From: an uncultured Porphyromonas sp.
GTDB taxonomy: Bacteria; Bacteroidota; Bacteroidia; Bacteroidales; Porphyromonadaceae
Reading direction: 5' to 3'
Assembly: GCA_946222055.1 (NCBI GenBank)
Contig: CAMIEW010000053.1
Location: forward strand, 1 to 6,496
DNA length: 6,496 nt
Under the pieces are notes generated by a model. It was not told the origin of the DNA. It did not search any database and was given only the letters and a program-made list of their open reading frames with translations. How positions within the stretch are numbered: the first letter of the stretch is position 1; each line of letters opens with the position of its first letter. Made by a program: the position numbers and the translations under genes. This document shows positions 1 through 5,558 of this stretch, one piece after another.

Positions 1-1317
1 AATCCCGCACTCGAGGAGGGAAGTGAGGAGAGGGACGATTACGAGGAGCTCTCCGACACTGAGGAGCGATCTCCTGAGGGGATCGATGCGGACGACTACA
101 CCGATGCCGATGATATCCCCGGATCTGCCTACAAGCACAACGCCCGGTCAGAGGGAGCCTCTGCCTCAGAAATCCCCTTTGCCGATACGCCGACGCTGAC
201 AGAGTACCTCCGTCGGCAGCTCTATATGACCGATCTCGATGAGGAGCAGCGGCAGATAGCGACCTTTGTCATCGGCAGTCTGGAGGATGACGGCTACCTG
301 CGGCAGACTGTCGAGGGGCTGGCGGACGACCTTGCGATCTACCAGGGACTCTATTGTACGCCCGAGGAGGTGGAGACCGTGGTTCGGGTGATCCGGACCC
401 TAGACCCTCCCGGTGTGGGTGCCCGAGACCTCCGAGACTGTCTCCTCCTGCAGCTGGAGCGCCGTGACCAGGAGTCGGATACGGTACGGCTCGCCAGGAG
501 ATTGCTGACCGACCACTTCGACCTTCTCTCGAAGCGACACTACACTGCGCTCAGTGAGGCGTGCGATGCGGACGACGATCAGATCCGCGAGGCGATCCGA
601 CTGATCGTCTCCCTCAATCCTACCCCAGGACTCGACTTCGGTACCCGGATGGAGGGCAATGCTCGGACCGTCATCCCCGACTTCGTCGTGACGGAGAGCA
701 ATGGCGACCTCGTCGTGACGCTCAATAATGGCGATATACCCGAGGTGCGGGTCAATCGTCAGTTTGAGGAAGAGATGAGTGCCTACACCGGCGACCTGAG
801 GGGTCTGCCCCGAGAGCAGAGGGAGGCGGGGAAGTTTGTCAAGGGCAAGCTCGATGCTGCGAGGACCTTTGTGGATATGATCCGCCAGCGACGAGAGACC
901 CTGATGTCGACGATGATGTGCATCGTCGATATGCAGCGCGAGTACTTCCTCACCGGAGATATCTCCACGCTCCGTCCCATGATCCTCAAGGACGTCGCCG
1001 ACCGCATCGGGTACGATATCAGCACCATCTCACGCGTCACGTCGACGAAGTATGTCCAGACCGACTTCGGTACGCTTCCGCTGCGGCACTTCTTCAGCGA
1101 GGGCACGGTCCGGGACGATGGGGAGGAGATCTCCACGCGGCACGTGCGGCAGATCCTCCGTGAGATCATCGATGAGGAGGATAAGCGTCGACCGCTGTCA
1201 GATGAGGCGCTCAGTAAGGCGCTCAAGGAGCGCGGCTACGACGTCGCTCGTCGCACCGTAGCCAAGTACAGGGATGGGATGGGGATCCCTGTTGCAAGAT
1301 TGAGAAAAGAATTCTAA
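1..1317 (+). CDS. rpoN: RNA polymerase sigma-54 factor RpoN, 5'-truncated by the window edge
   Basis: Sigma-54 directs RNA polymerase to -24/-12 promoters and needs an AAA+ activator to open them. The frame is open from base 1, so the gene starts outside the window; the ATG at 226 is internal. 438 residues are visible, and roughly 50-60 are probably missing at the N-terminus, including most of the Gln-rich Region I. The visible part starts NPALEEG, the usual end of Region I, followed by an acidic Region II (many D/E, about residues 5-45). The core-binding domain follows (for example [15 protein letters not shown]). The DNA-binding domain has a helix-turn-helix around [20 protein letters not shown] (985-1044) followed by KYVQT. 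The diagnostic RpoN box reads [10 protein letters not shown] (1246-1275), close to the canonical [10 protein letters not shown]. The C-terminus looks complete. The stop codon overlaps a predicted promoter for gcvH, 43 bp upstream of that gene. Confidence 0.97.
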   Translation, partial: NPALEEGSEERDDYEELSDTEERSPEGIDADDYTDADDIPGSAYKHNARSEGASASEIPFADTPTLTEYLRRQLYMTDLDEEQRQIATFVIGSLEDDGYLRQTVEGLADDLAIYQGLYCTPEEVETVVRVIRTLDPPGVGARDLRDCLLLQLERRDQESDTVRLARRLLTDHFDLLSKRHYTALSEACDADDDQIREAIRLIVSLNPTPGLDFGTRMEGNARTVIPDFVVTESNGDLVVTLNNGDIPEVRVNRQFEEEMSAYTGDLRGLPREQREAGKFVKGKLDAARTFVDMIRQRRETLMSTMMCIVDMQREYFLTGDISTLRPMILKDVADRIGYDISTISRVTSTKYVQTDFGTLPLRHFFSEGTVRDDGEEISTRHVRQILREIIDEEDKRRPLSDEALSKALKERGYDVARRTVAKYRDGMGIPVARLRKEF

Positions 1318-1322
1318 ATTTG
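1291..1322 (+). promoter_or_regulatory. Predicted Bacteroidota-type promoter for gcvH
   Basis: GTTG (1291-1294), a 20-bp spacer, then TAAATTTG (1315-1322) matches the -33/-7 architecture of Bacteroidota housekeeping promoters (TTTG, 19-21 bp, TAnnTTTG). The first three bases of the -7 box are the rpoN stop codon. Transcription would start near 1327-1330, giving a leader of about 32 nt before the gcvH ATG. This suggests gcvH can be expressed independently of rpoN. Confidence 0.6.
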
Positions 1323-1360
1323 TACTGGAGATATTTGCCAACCAAAACAATAGCAACACT

Positions 1361-1738
1361 ATGAACTTTCCTGAAAACCTGAAGTACACCCAGGACCACG
1401 AGTGGATCCTCGCAGAGGGTAATCAAGTAACTGTAGGCATCACCGACTTCGCTCAGCAGGAGCTGGGTGACATCGTCTTCGTAGACGTGGACGGTGAGGG
1501 TACCGTAGAGGCCGGCGAGCCCTTTGGCTCCATCGAGGCTGTCAAGACCGTATCCGATCTGATCGCTCCCTGCACCATCGAGGTGGAGGAGGCTAATGAC
1601 GAGCTCGAGGACGCTCCCGAGCTGGTCAATCAGGATCCCTACGGTAAGGGCTGGATCATCAAGGGCAAGATCGCTGATGCGAGTGCCCTCGAGGGTCTCC
1701 TCTCTGCCGCTGACTACAAAGCTCTGGTAGAGAAGTAA
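1361..1738 (+). CDS. gcvH: Glycine cleavage system H protein (lipoyl carrier)
   Basis: GcvH carries the aminomethyl group on a lipoyl arm between the P, T and L proteins of the cytoplasmic glycine cleavage complex. At 125 residues it has the normal family length. The N-terminus has the typical YTxDHEW segment (residues 9-15, YTQDHEW), then [19 protein letters not shown]. The lipoylation site lies in [12 protein letters not shown]; the modified lysine is K62 (codon 1544-1546). The C-terminal half has the usual [13 protein letters not shown] segment (about residues 89-101). The start follows an A-rich leader without a clear Shine-Dalgarno sequence, as is common in this phylum. No gcvP or gcvT is in the window, so the partner genes lie elsewhere. 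A strong terminator follows the stop. Confidence 0.97.
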   Translation: MNFPENLKYTQDHEWILAEGNQVTVGITDFAQQELGDIVFVDVDGEGTVEAGEPFGSIEAVKTVSDLIAPCTIEVEEANDELEDAPELVNQDPYGKGWIIKGKIADASALEGLLSAADYKALVEK

Positions 1739-1768
1739 TCTGCTTCAGATAGATTTATGACAAGACAA

Positions 1769-1813
1769 GGGGAGAGAGGCGACGGAGGTCGTACTCTCTT
1801 CCCTGTTTTTTTT
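1769..1813 (+). terminator. Rho-independent terminator between gcvH and purE
   Basis: A 10-bp stem pairs 1769-1778 (GGGGAGAGAG) with 1794-1803 (CTCTCTTCCC), with one G-U pair. It continues inward as 1779-1783 (GCGAC) with 1788-1792 (GTCGT) across a single bulged A at 1793, leaving a 4-nt GGAG loop. It is followed by TG and then eight T residues (1806-1813). This is a very stable intrinsic terminator for the gcvH transcript. It ends only 23 bp before the purE ATG, so it could alternatively act as a leader hairpin for purE. Confidence 0.85.
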
Positions 1814-1836
1814 ACACACATATAGAGTATCAAGCT

Positions 1837-2358
1837 ATGGCTACACCCAATAAGCCCATCGTCAGTGTCATCATGGGCAGCACCAGTGACCTGCCGGTGA
1901 TGAAGAAAGCGCTCGACCTCCTGGAGCAGATGGAGATCCCCTTTGAGCTGCTGGCGCTCTCCGCCCATCGCACTCCCGAGGAGGTGACCGACTTCGCCAC
2001 CCACGCCGAGGAGCGCGGTATCCGCGTCATCATCGCCGCTGCCGGTATGGCAGCGCACCTCTGCGGCGTTATCGCAGCGCAGACCACTGTCCCGGTGATC
2101 GGCGTCCCGATCGCCTCCACCCTCTCCGGTATGGATGCGCTCCTCGCCATCGTCCAGATGCCCGGCGGTATCCCCGTCGCCACCGTGGGGATCAATGGCT
2201 CGCTCAATGCGGCTCTCCTCGCCGTCCAGATCCTCGCCGTGGCGGACAAGGACCTCGCCGAGCGCTACCGCAACTATAAGGAAGGACTGAAGCAGAAGAT
2301 CGTCAAGGCTAATGCTGACCTCGCTGAGGTGAAGGACTACAAGTACAAGACCAACTGA
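1837..2358 (+). CDS. purE: N5-carboxyaminoimidazole ribonucleotide mutase (PurE, class I)
   Basis: PurE converts N5-CAIR to CAIR in de novo purine synthesis, in the cytoplasm. The family motifs appear in order: the nucleotide-binding loop VIMGSTSD (about residues 11-18), the catalytic SAHRTP with H44, IIAAAGMAAHLCGVIAAQT, VPVIGVP, and IVQMPGGIPVATVGI. The HLxG motif is typical of the bacterial class I enzyme that works with the carboxylase PurK. Here it reads AAHLCG instead of the AAHLPG of E. coli. The 173-residue length fits the family. The start is the first ATG after the upstream terminator. No convincing TAnnTTTG promoter lies between that terminator and the start, so its transcription is either by readthrough or from a non-canonical promoter. 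It ends convergently against the predicted ncRNA. Confidence 0.96.
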   Translation: MATPNKPIVSVIMGSTSDLPVMKKALDLLEQMEIPFELLALSAHRTPEEVTDFATHAEERGIRVIIAAAGMAAHLCGVIAAQTTVPVIGVPIASTLSGMDALLAIVQMPGGIPVATVGINGSLNAALLAVQILAVADKDLAERYRNYKEGLKQKIVKANADLAEVKDYKYKTN

Positions 2359-2376
2359 TCTCGCTCCCATAGGAAC

Positions 2377-2420
2377 AAAAAAAGGGCTCACAGAATGGAT
2401 GACCACTCTGTGAGCCCTTT
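2377..2420. terminator. Bidirectional terminator shared by purE (+) and the predicted ncRNA (-)
   Basis: A perfect 11-bp stem pairs 2384-2394 (GGGCTCACAGA) with 2407-2417 (TCTGTGAGCCC), extended by three A-T pairs (2381-2383 with 2418-2420), around a 12-nt loop. Read on the plus strand, the stem is followed only by TTTAT. Read on the minus strand, it is followed by an uninterrupted run of seven T (complement of 2377-2383). It is therefore the stronger terminator in the minus direction, which supports a minus-strand transcript arriving from the right. Confidence 0.85.
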
Positions 2421-2646
2421 ATAAGATCGCGTCGGGGACTTTGGATAACTCCGAAAGTAAGGATTTGAGGATGAATCGTGCTTTGTAATCCGCCCGCCCA
2501 TAAAGGGCCACGGCACGCCATCGCAAGATCCAAGGGTCTCGGAATTGTTTTAATATTGACGAGTTTCCCGTGTGCCCGACGCGAATGTCTATGATCGTGT
2601 ACTGCTGTACTATCTGTACAGAAGCACGCTTGCTTCCTTTTCTTTA
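2377..2646 (-). ncRNA. Predicted structured non-coding RNA of about 270 nt, family not recognised
   Basis: This stretch has no convincing gene but has a promoter at one end and a U-tract terminator at the other. Read 5' to 3' on the minus strand, it shows: a hairpin GAAGCA-agcg-TGCTTC (2636 to 2621); a hairpin TGTAC/GTACA (2620 to 2606); and a perfect 10-bp long-range helix, TCGCGTCGGG (2584-2575) with CCCGACGCGA (2436-2427), closing a 138-nt domain. Inside are a GGG/CCC plus CUCG/CGAG arm (2569-2534), UUGGAU/AUCCAA (2533-2528 with 2446-2441), a GCCC-uuuau-GGGC hairpin (2508-2496) and GGAUU/AAUCC (2491-2487 with 2465-2461). Characteristic tmRNA, RNase P or SRP RNA core sequences were not seen. 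A 6S-type RNA or the Bacteroidales-1 family are candidates, but I cannot confirm either. Ends are approximate. Confidence 0.6.
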
Positions 2647-2651
2647 CATCA

Positions 2652-2683
2652 CAAAGGTAGGAAAATGAATCCGCATTTGCAAG
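2652..2683 (-). promoter_or_regulatory. Predicted promoter of the minus-strand ncRNA
   Basis: On the minus strand, CTTG (complement of 2680-2683), a 20-bp spacer and TACCTTTG (complement of 2652-2659) give the Bacteroidota -33/-7 arrangement. The spacing is the same as in the predicted gcvH promoter. The -7 octamer is identical to the one in front of the TonB receptor gene. Initiation would fall near 2645-2648. Confidence 0.65.
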
Positions 2684-2764
2684 CACAACACTCTCGTTGG
2701 CCGCTTCCTTTAGGAATGTCCACCTATTTTAACCGAGTTACGATAAGGTGACACTCCCGGAGGG

Positions 2765-2803
2765 AAAAAGAAGAGGAGCCCCGACGATCGCCGGGACTCC
2801 TCT
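2765..2803 (-). terminator. Rho-independent terminator of the TonB receptor gene
   Basis: Stem AGAGGAG (2772-2778) pairs with CTCCTCT (2797-2803). After one C/A mismatch it continues as CCCG (2780-2783) with CGGG (2792-2795), with an 8-nt loop. On the minus strand it is followed by TCTTTTTCCC (T5 from 2765-2769). It lies 22 bp beyond the receptor stop codon. Confidence 0.8.
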
Positions 2804-2825
2804 CTTACAGTGACTTAGTCTGCCC

Positions 2826-5198
2826 TTACATCCTGATCATAAGGTCGACGCCGAAGGTGAGGGGCGCCCCCTTCTGGAAGAGATCCTGTCCGAAGAAGCT
2901 GAAGTAGAACGGGTGGTACTCCGTATTGAGCAGATTGCGGCCCCAGAGGGTCACGTCCACCAGCCCCAGCTGTACCCCGGCGCGAGCGCCAAGGAGGGAG
3001 TAGAAGTCCTCGCGCACCGTATTCTCCGGATCACGGTAGATCGGTCCGACGCCGCTGTACTCAGCCGATGCGTGTACTGCCCTGAGGACCTTGTAGTCGA
3101 GCCCCTTGTGGTAGCTCAGCAGTGCAGAGGCGGTATGCTGCGGCATATAGGGGACGTAGTTGCCGGCGAGGTCGACCTCTACCCTCTCGCCGGAGGGCTT
3201 GGTCACCTTGGTATGCCATACCTCAAATCGGGAGTCCGCATGTCCATAAGAGACTGAGGCGCGGAGCGAGGGAATGATCTGCCAGGCGGCGGTCGCCTCC
3301 ACCCCGGTGCTGCGGCTCTGCCCCGCATTGTCCACATACCGACCGGCACTTGTATTGACGAAGCGGGTGATCTGCTGATTGGTGATCCGGGTGTCAAAGA
3401 CGGTAGTCGTCAGGAGGAGTCGGTCATCGAAGAGACGAGCGCGGAAGCCTACCTCATAATTGATCCCGTACTCAGGATCGTAGGCTGCAGCCTTGGGGTC
3501 GGATGGCACGATCGGCAGATTGTCCACATCGATCGGAGTGGGGCGTCCCGGCTTTGCTCCCGGCTTCGGCATCAGGCTGGCAAAGGCGGCCTGCATAGCC
3601 GTCTGCGTCATCACCTGATCGCTGTATCCTCCTGTCTTGTACCCACGAGAGACAGTGACGAAGGCATTGAAGTCATCGGTCAGCTCGTAGCTCAGTGCCA
3701 GCTTGGGCAGAGCGACGAGGAAGGTCTGAGAGCCGTGATCCTTCACACGCCCTCCGATTGGCTGGGGCATGCGCATCGTCTTGCCTCCACGATTCATCTC
3801 CATAATGACCCGAGAGGCGAAGTCACTGTCGTAGTCAAAGCCCTGATGCTCCAGGTCGACGCGCAGCCCGGCAGTCAGAGTCAGGCGAGGGATGACAAAG
3901 TCGGCGATGCTGCCCTCCAGGTAAGCGGCCACGCCGCAGTCCTTCTTCCAGGACTGATTATTATTCAGCGCCATCTCCGTGTCAGCAAGCAGCTTACCCG
4001 GCATCTTGATCCCCCTCTTTGCCATCATCGCCATGGCCCGATTGAGCTGAGGCTGGACCAGCTTCTGCAGTCCGTCGGGGTAGATCTCCACTGGTGAGTG
4101 GTGATCTGAGTGAAGGTAAAATCCGGAGATCCCGGTCGTCCAGTGGAAGCGCCCGTCTCTCTTGGACTTCAGCGCCACCTCCAGTGTCGTGGCGAGCTGC
4201 TTCTCTCGCTGATTGACAGAGAAAACATCGGCCGGGCTGTAGTCCTGATCCATGTGGATCCTGCCGTGGAGGTACTCCACACCGCCGTTGATGTGGAGGT
4301 CTGCCTCGTCTCCGGCATAGGTGTAGCTGAGCCGCTCCTGAGTGGAGAAGCGCTCGTAGGTGCCGGGGCGATTGATATTGGGAGACATCACCTTACCTGT
4401 CTCGGGGTCCTTAGGGGCGTAGGGGAAGGCTCCCTCATCCACACCGTCGGCGTTGGCTGAGAGGATCAGGGTATGAGGTCCCCTGCGCCACTCACTGCGT
4501 ACGGTACCGCCGCCGCTGAGGGAGTGGTCGGACTTCTTCCCATCGTACTGATTGGTGTAGTATCCGCCGAGGTACTGCACATATCCGCCCACAGTCAGTC
4601 CCCACTCCTGGGAGAGCAGAGTGCGGTAGATCGCCTGTCCGCGACCGGTCATGTAGCTACCCCCACGGAGGAGTACCTCCAGCCCCTGCTTCTCAAATGG
4701 GCTTACCGTCCGGACATGGATATTGCCGGCCATCGAGTTTCGCCCATAGGTGGAGCTCTGGCTGGCAGACATGACGCGGATCGAGGCAGCGTCGAGGATG
4801 TCCTTCTTCAGTGTCTGGGTCAGCGTAGGCACCCCGTCGATGTAGAGTGACGTGGCTGCAGAGCCGCTACGCGAGCCTATGCCGCGGAAGTAGATCGGTG
4901 CATTAGATGAGGAGCCGTAGTCCGGGATGTAGAGCCCCGGCACCAGCGCCGTCAGGTCGGTCAGGTTGTGCAGGTGAAACTCCCGCATCACCGTCGGCGT
5001 GATCATCGTGACGCCGCCCGGCACACGCCAGAGCTCACTGGACTCTCGGATCAGCGGTGTCTGTGCGTAGACCTGCACCTCCTCCAGCTGTCTCGTCTCG
5101 AGGCTGTCCAGAGGGAGTTCGTCCCGGTCGATAGCTCGGATCGCCAGGGCGGTCTGAGAGACTGCCAGCAGGGACAGAGCGTAGATAAGTTGTCTCAT
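2826..5198 (-). CDS. TonB-dependent outer-membrane receptor, substrate unknown
   Basis: Receptors of this family import siderophores, haem, metals, vitamins or glycans across the outer membrane, powered by TonB/ExbBD. I start it at the ATG ending at 5198 (790 residues), because this gives a clear signal peptide, MRQLIYALSLLAVSQTALA (1-19). An ATG 29 codons upstream would bury that signal and overlap the promoter. A TonB-box-like EEVQVYA (39-45) precedes the plug domain (about 51-167), which has the typical IYFRGIGSR, SLYIDGVP and YGRNSMAGNIHVRT. The remainder is the 22-strand-type barrel, with the VSRGYKTGGYS motif and a late GRNLLNTEYHPFY segment. There is no N-terminal carboxypeptidase-like domain and no SusD partner, so a SusC-type glycan role is unlikely. 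Predicted loops contain several Met clusters. The last residue is Met, not the usual aromatic. An iron-complex or other small-ligand receptor is plausible; the substrate cannot be assigned. Confidence 0.93.
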   Translation of the reverse strand: MRQLIYALSLLAVSQTALAIRAIDRDELPLDSLETRQLEEVQVYAQTPLIRESSELWRVPGGVTMITPTVMREFHLHNLTDLTALVPGLYIPDYGSSSNAPIYFRGIGSRSGSAATSLYIDGVPTLTQTLKKDILDAASIRVMSASQSSTYGRNSMAGNIHVRTVSPFEKQGLEVLLRGGSYMTGRGQAIYRTLLSQEWGLTVGGYVQYLGGYYTNQYDGKKSDHSLSGGGTVRSEWRRGPHTLILSANADGVDEGAFPYAPKDPETGKVMSPNINRPGTYERFSTQERLSYTYAGDEADLHINGGVEYLHGRIHMDQDYSPADVFSVNQREKQLATTLEVALKSKRDGRFHWTTGISGFYLHSDHHSPVEIYPDGLQKLVQPQLNRAMAMMAKRGIKMPGKLLADTEMALNNNQSWKKDCGVAAYLEGSIADFVIPRLTLTAGLRVDLEHQGFDYDSDFASRVIMEMNRGGKTMRMPQPIGGRVKDHGSQTFLVALPKLALSYELTDDFNAFVTVSRGYKTGGYSDQVMTQTAMQAAFASLMPKPGAKPGRPTPIDVDNLPIVPSDPKAAAYDPEYGINYEVGFRARLFDDRLLLTTTVFDTRITNQQITRFVNTSAGRYVDNAGQSRSTGVEATAAWQIIPSLRASVSYGHADSRFEVWHTKVTKPSGERVEVDLAGNYVPYMPQHTASALLSYHKGLDYKVLRAVHASAEYSGVGPIYRDPENTVREDFYSLLGARAGVQLGLVDVTLWGRNLLNTEYHPFYFSFFGQDLFQKGAPLTFGVDLMIRM

Positions 5199-5247
5199 GG
5201 GTAGGGATATAATAGCATTTTCAAAATTAAACTCTGTTATAGGACCG

Positions 5248-5255
5248 CAAAGGTA
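5248..5255 (-). promoter_or_regulatory. -7 element of the TonB receptor promoter
   Basis: The minus strand reads TACCTTTG, an exact TAnnTTTG match, about 50 bp before the receptor ATG. Initiation near 5241-5244 would give a leader of about 43 nt. No good TTTG is found 19-21 bp upstream (the bases there read GTGT or similar), which could mean a weak or activator-dependent promoter. Confidence 0.55.
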
Positions 5256-5335
5256 ACTAAAAATAAGACCACTGACACCCCACACTTCCCGAAATTGCTG
5301 CTTCGTCCGAGAGTGGCAGAGGGCGTGGTTTTCAG

Positions 5336-5426
5336 ACTAATATCTAATACCGATATTAGTCGCAATTAATATCGGTATTAGTGACGACTAATATCGGTAT
5401 TAGTTCGCACTATTACCGGTAATAGT
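5336..5426. repeat. Array of four 18-bp palindromes at 22-bp period, candidate operator array
   Basis: Four 18-bp palindromic units lie at 5343-5360, 5365-5382, 5387-5404 and 5409-5426, separated by 4-bp spacers (CGCA, GACG, TCGC). Unit 3 reads ACTAATATCGGTATTAGT. Unit 2 differs at one base. Unit 1 is essentially the reverse complement, with one end mismatch. Unit 4, ACTATTACCGGTAATAGT, is a perfect palindrome. The half-site consensus is ACTAATAYC, and one extra half-site, ACTAATATC, sits at 5336-5344. The array lies in the 360-bp gap between the divergent TonB receptor and acyl-CoA synthetase genes, upstream of both predicted promoters. The 22-bp period is close to two helical turns, so bound dimers would lie on nearly the same DNA face. 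The rest of the gap shows only the two promoters and the dyad at 5437-5476. Confidence 0.9.
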
Positions 5427-5436
5427 TTTCAGCGTG

Positions 5437-5476
5437 ACCGAGCCCCCTCTAAGGCATGCCTGGAGCTGATCTCGGT
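5437..5476. promoter_or_regulatory. Concentric 40-bp dyad upstream of the acyl-CoA synthetase promoter
   Basis: The perfect 10-bp palindrome AGGCATGCCT (5452-5461) is nested inside the inverted repeat ACCGAG (5437-5442) / CTCGGT (5471-5476). Both are centred on the same point, 5456.5. The right arm covers the position where a -33 element of the downstream promoter would lie. A second regulator site is possible; chance is not excluded for such short arms. Confidence 0.4.
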
Positions 5477-5494
5477 GCGAATGAAAACTTTCTG

Positions 5495-5502
5495 TACTTT
5501 TG
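5495..5502 (+). promoter_or_regulatory. -7 element of the acyl-CoA synthetase promoter
   Basis: TACTTTTG is an exact TAnnTTTG match, 56 bp before the ATG at 5559. Initiation near 5507-5510 gives a leader of about 50 nt. The -33 region (about 5471-5475) has no TTTG and overlaps the right arm of the concentric dyad, so the promoter may depend on a regulator. Confidence 0.55.
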
Positions 5503-5558
5503 CTCTTACATGAGCTATGTGCGCACTTTTTTCCACATCACAAGAGAAGAGATAAGAG

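Noticed and set aside
226..1317. Full-length rpoN starting at the ATG at 226
   Set aside because: The same frame is open back to base 1 and encodes NPALEEG and the acidic Region II of sigma-54, so 226 is internal.
2377..2646. tmRNA, RNase P RNA or SRP RNA
   Set aside because: No tRNA-like ends with a tag reading frame, no GAGGAAAGUCC-type RNase P core, and no SRP core motif were seen.
2309..2686. 125-residue minus-strand reading frame across the purE end and the intergenic region
   Set aside because: It crosses the purE terminator hairpin and overlaps purE, has no recognisable protein features, and coincides with the more convincing structured RNA.
2665..2751. Small plus-strand frame starting MNPHLQAQ (28 codons)
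   Set aside because: No ribosome-binding signal or recognisable features, and it overlaps the ncRNA promoter on the other strand.
2913..5204. Plus-strand reading frames opposite the TonB receptor
   Set aside because: They are antisense shadows of a gene with full family motifs and show no recognisable protein features.
5199..5285. Longer N-terminus for the TonB receptor from the upstream ATG
   Set aside because: It would add 29 residues before a clear signal peptide and place the start upstream of the TACCTTTG promoter element.
5312..5330. Sigma-54 promoter suggested by TGGCAG upstream of the palindromes
   Set aside because: The downstream GC is not at the required 10-bp spacing from the GG, so it does not form a -24/-12 element.
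5336..5426. CRISPR array
   Set aside because: Repeats are 18-bp palindromes with only 4-bp spacers and no cas genes are present, unlike CRISPR repeat-spacer geometry.
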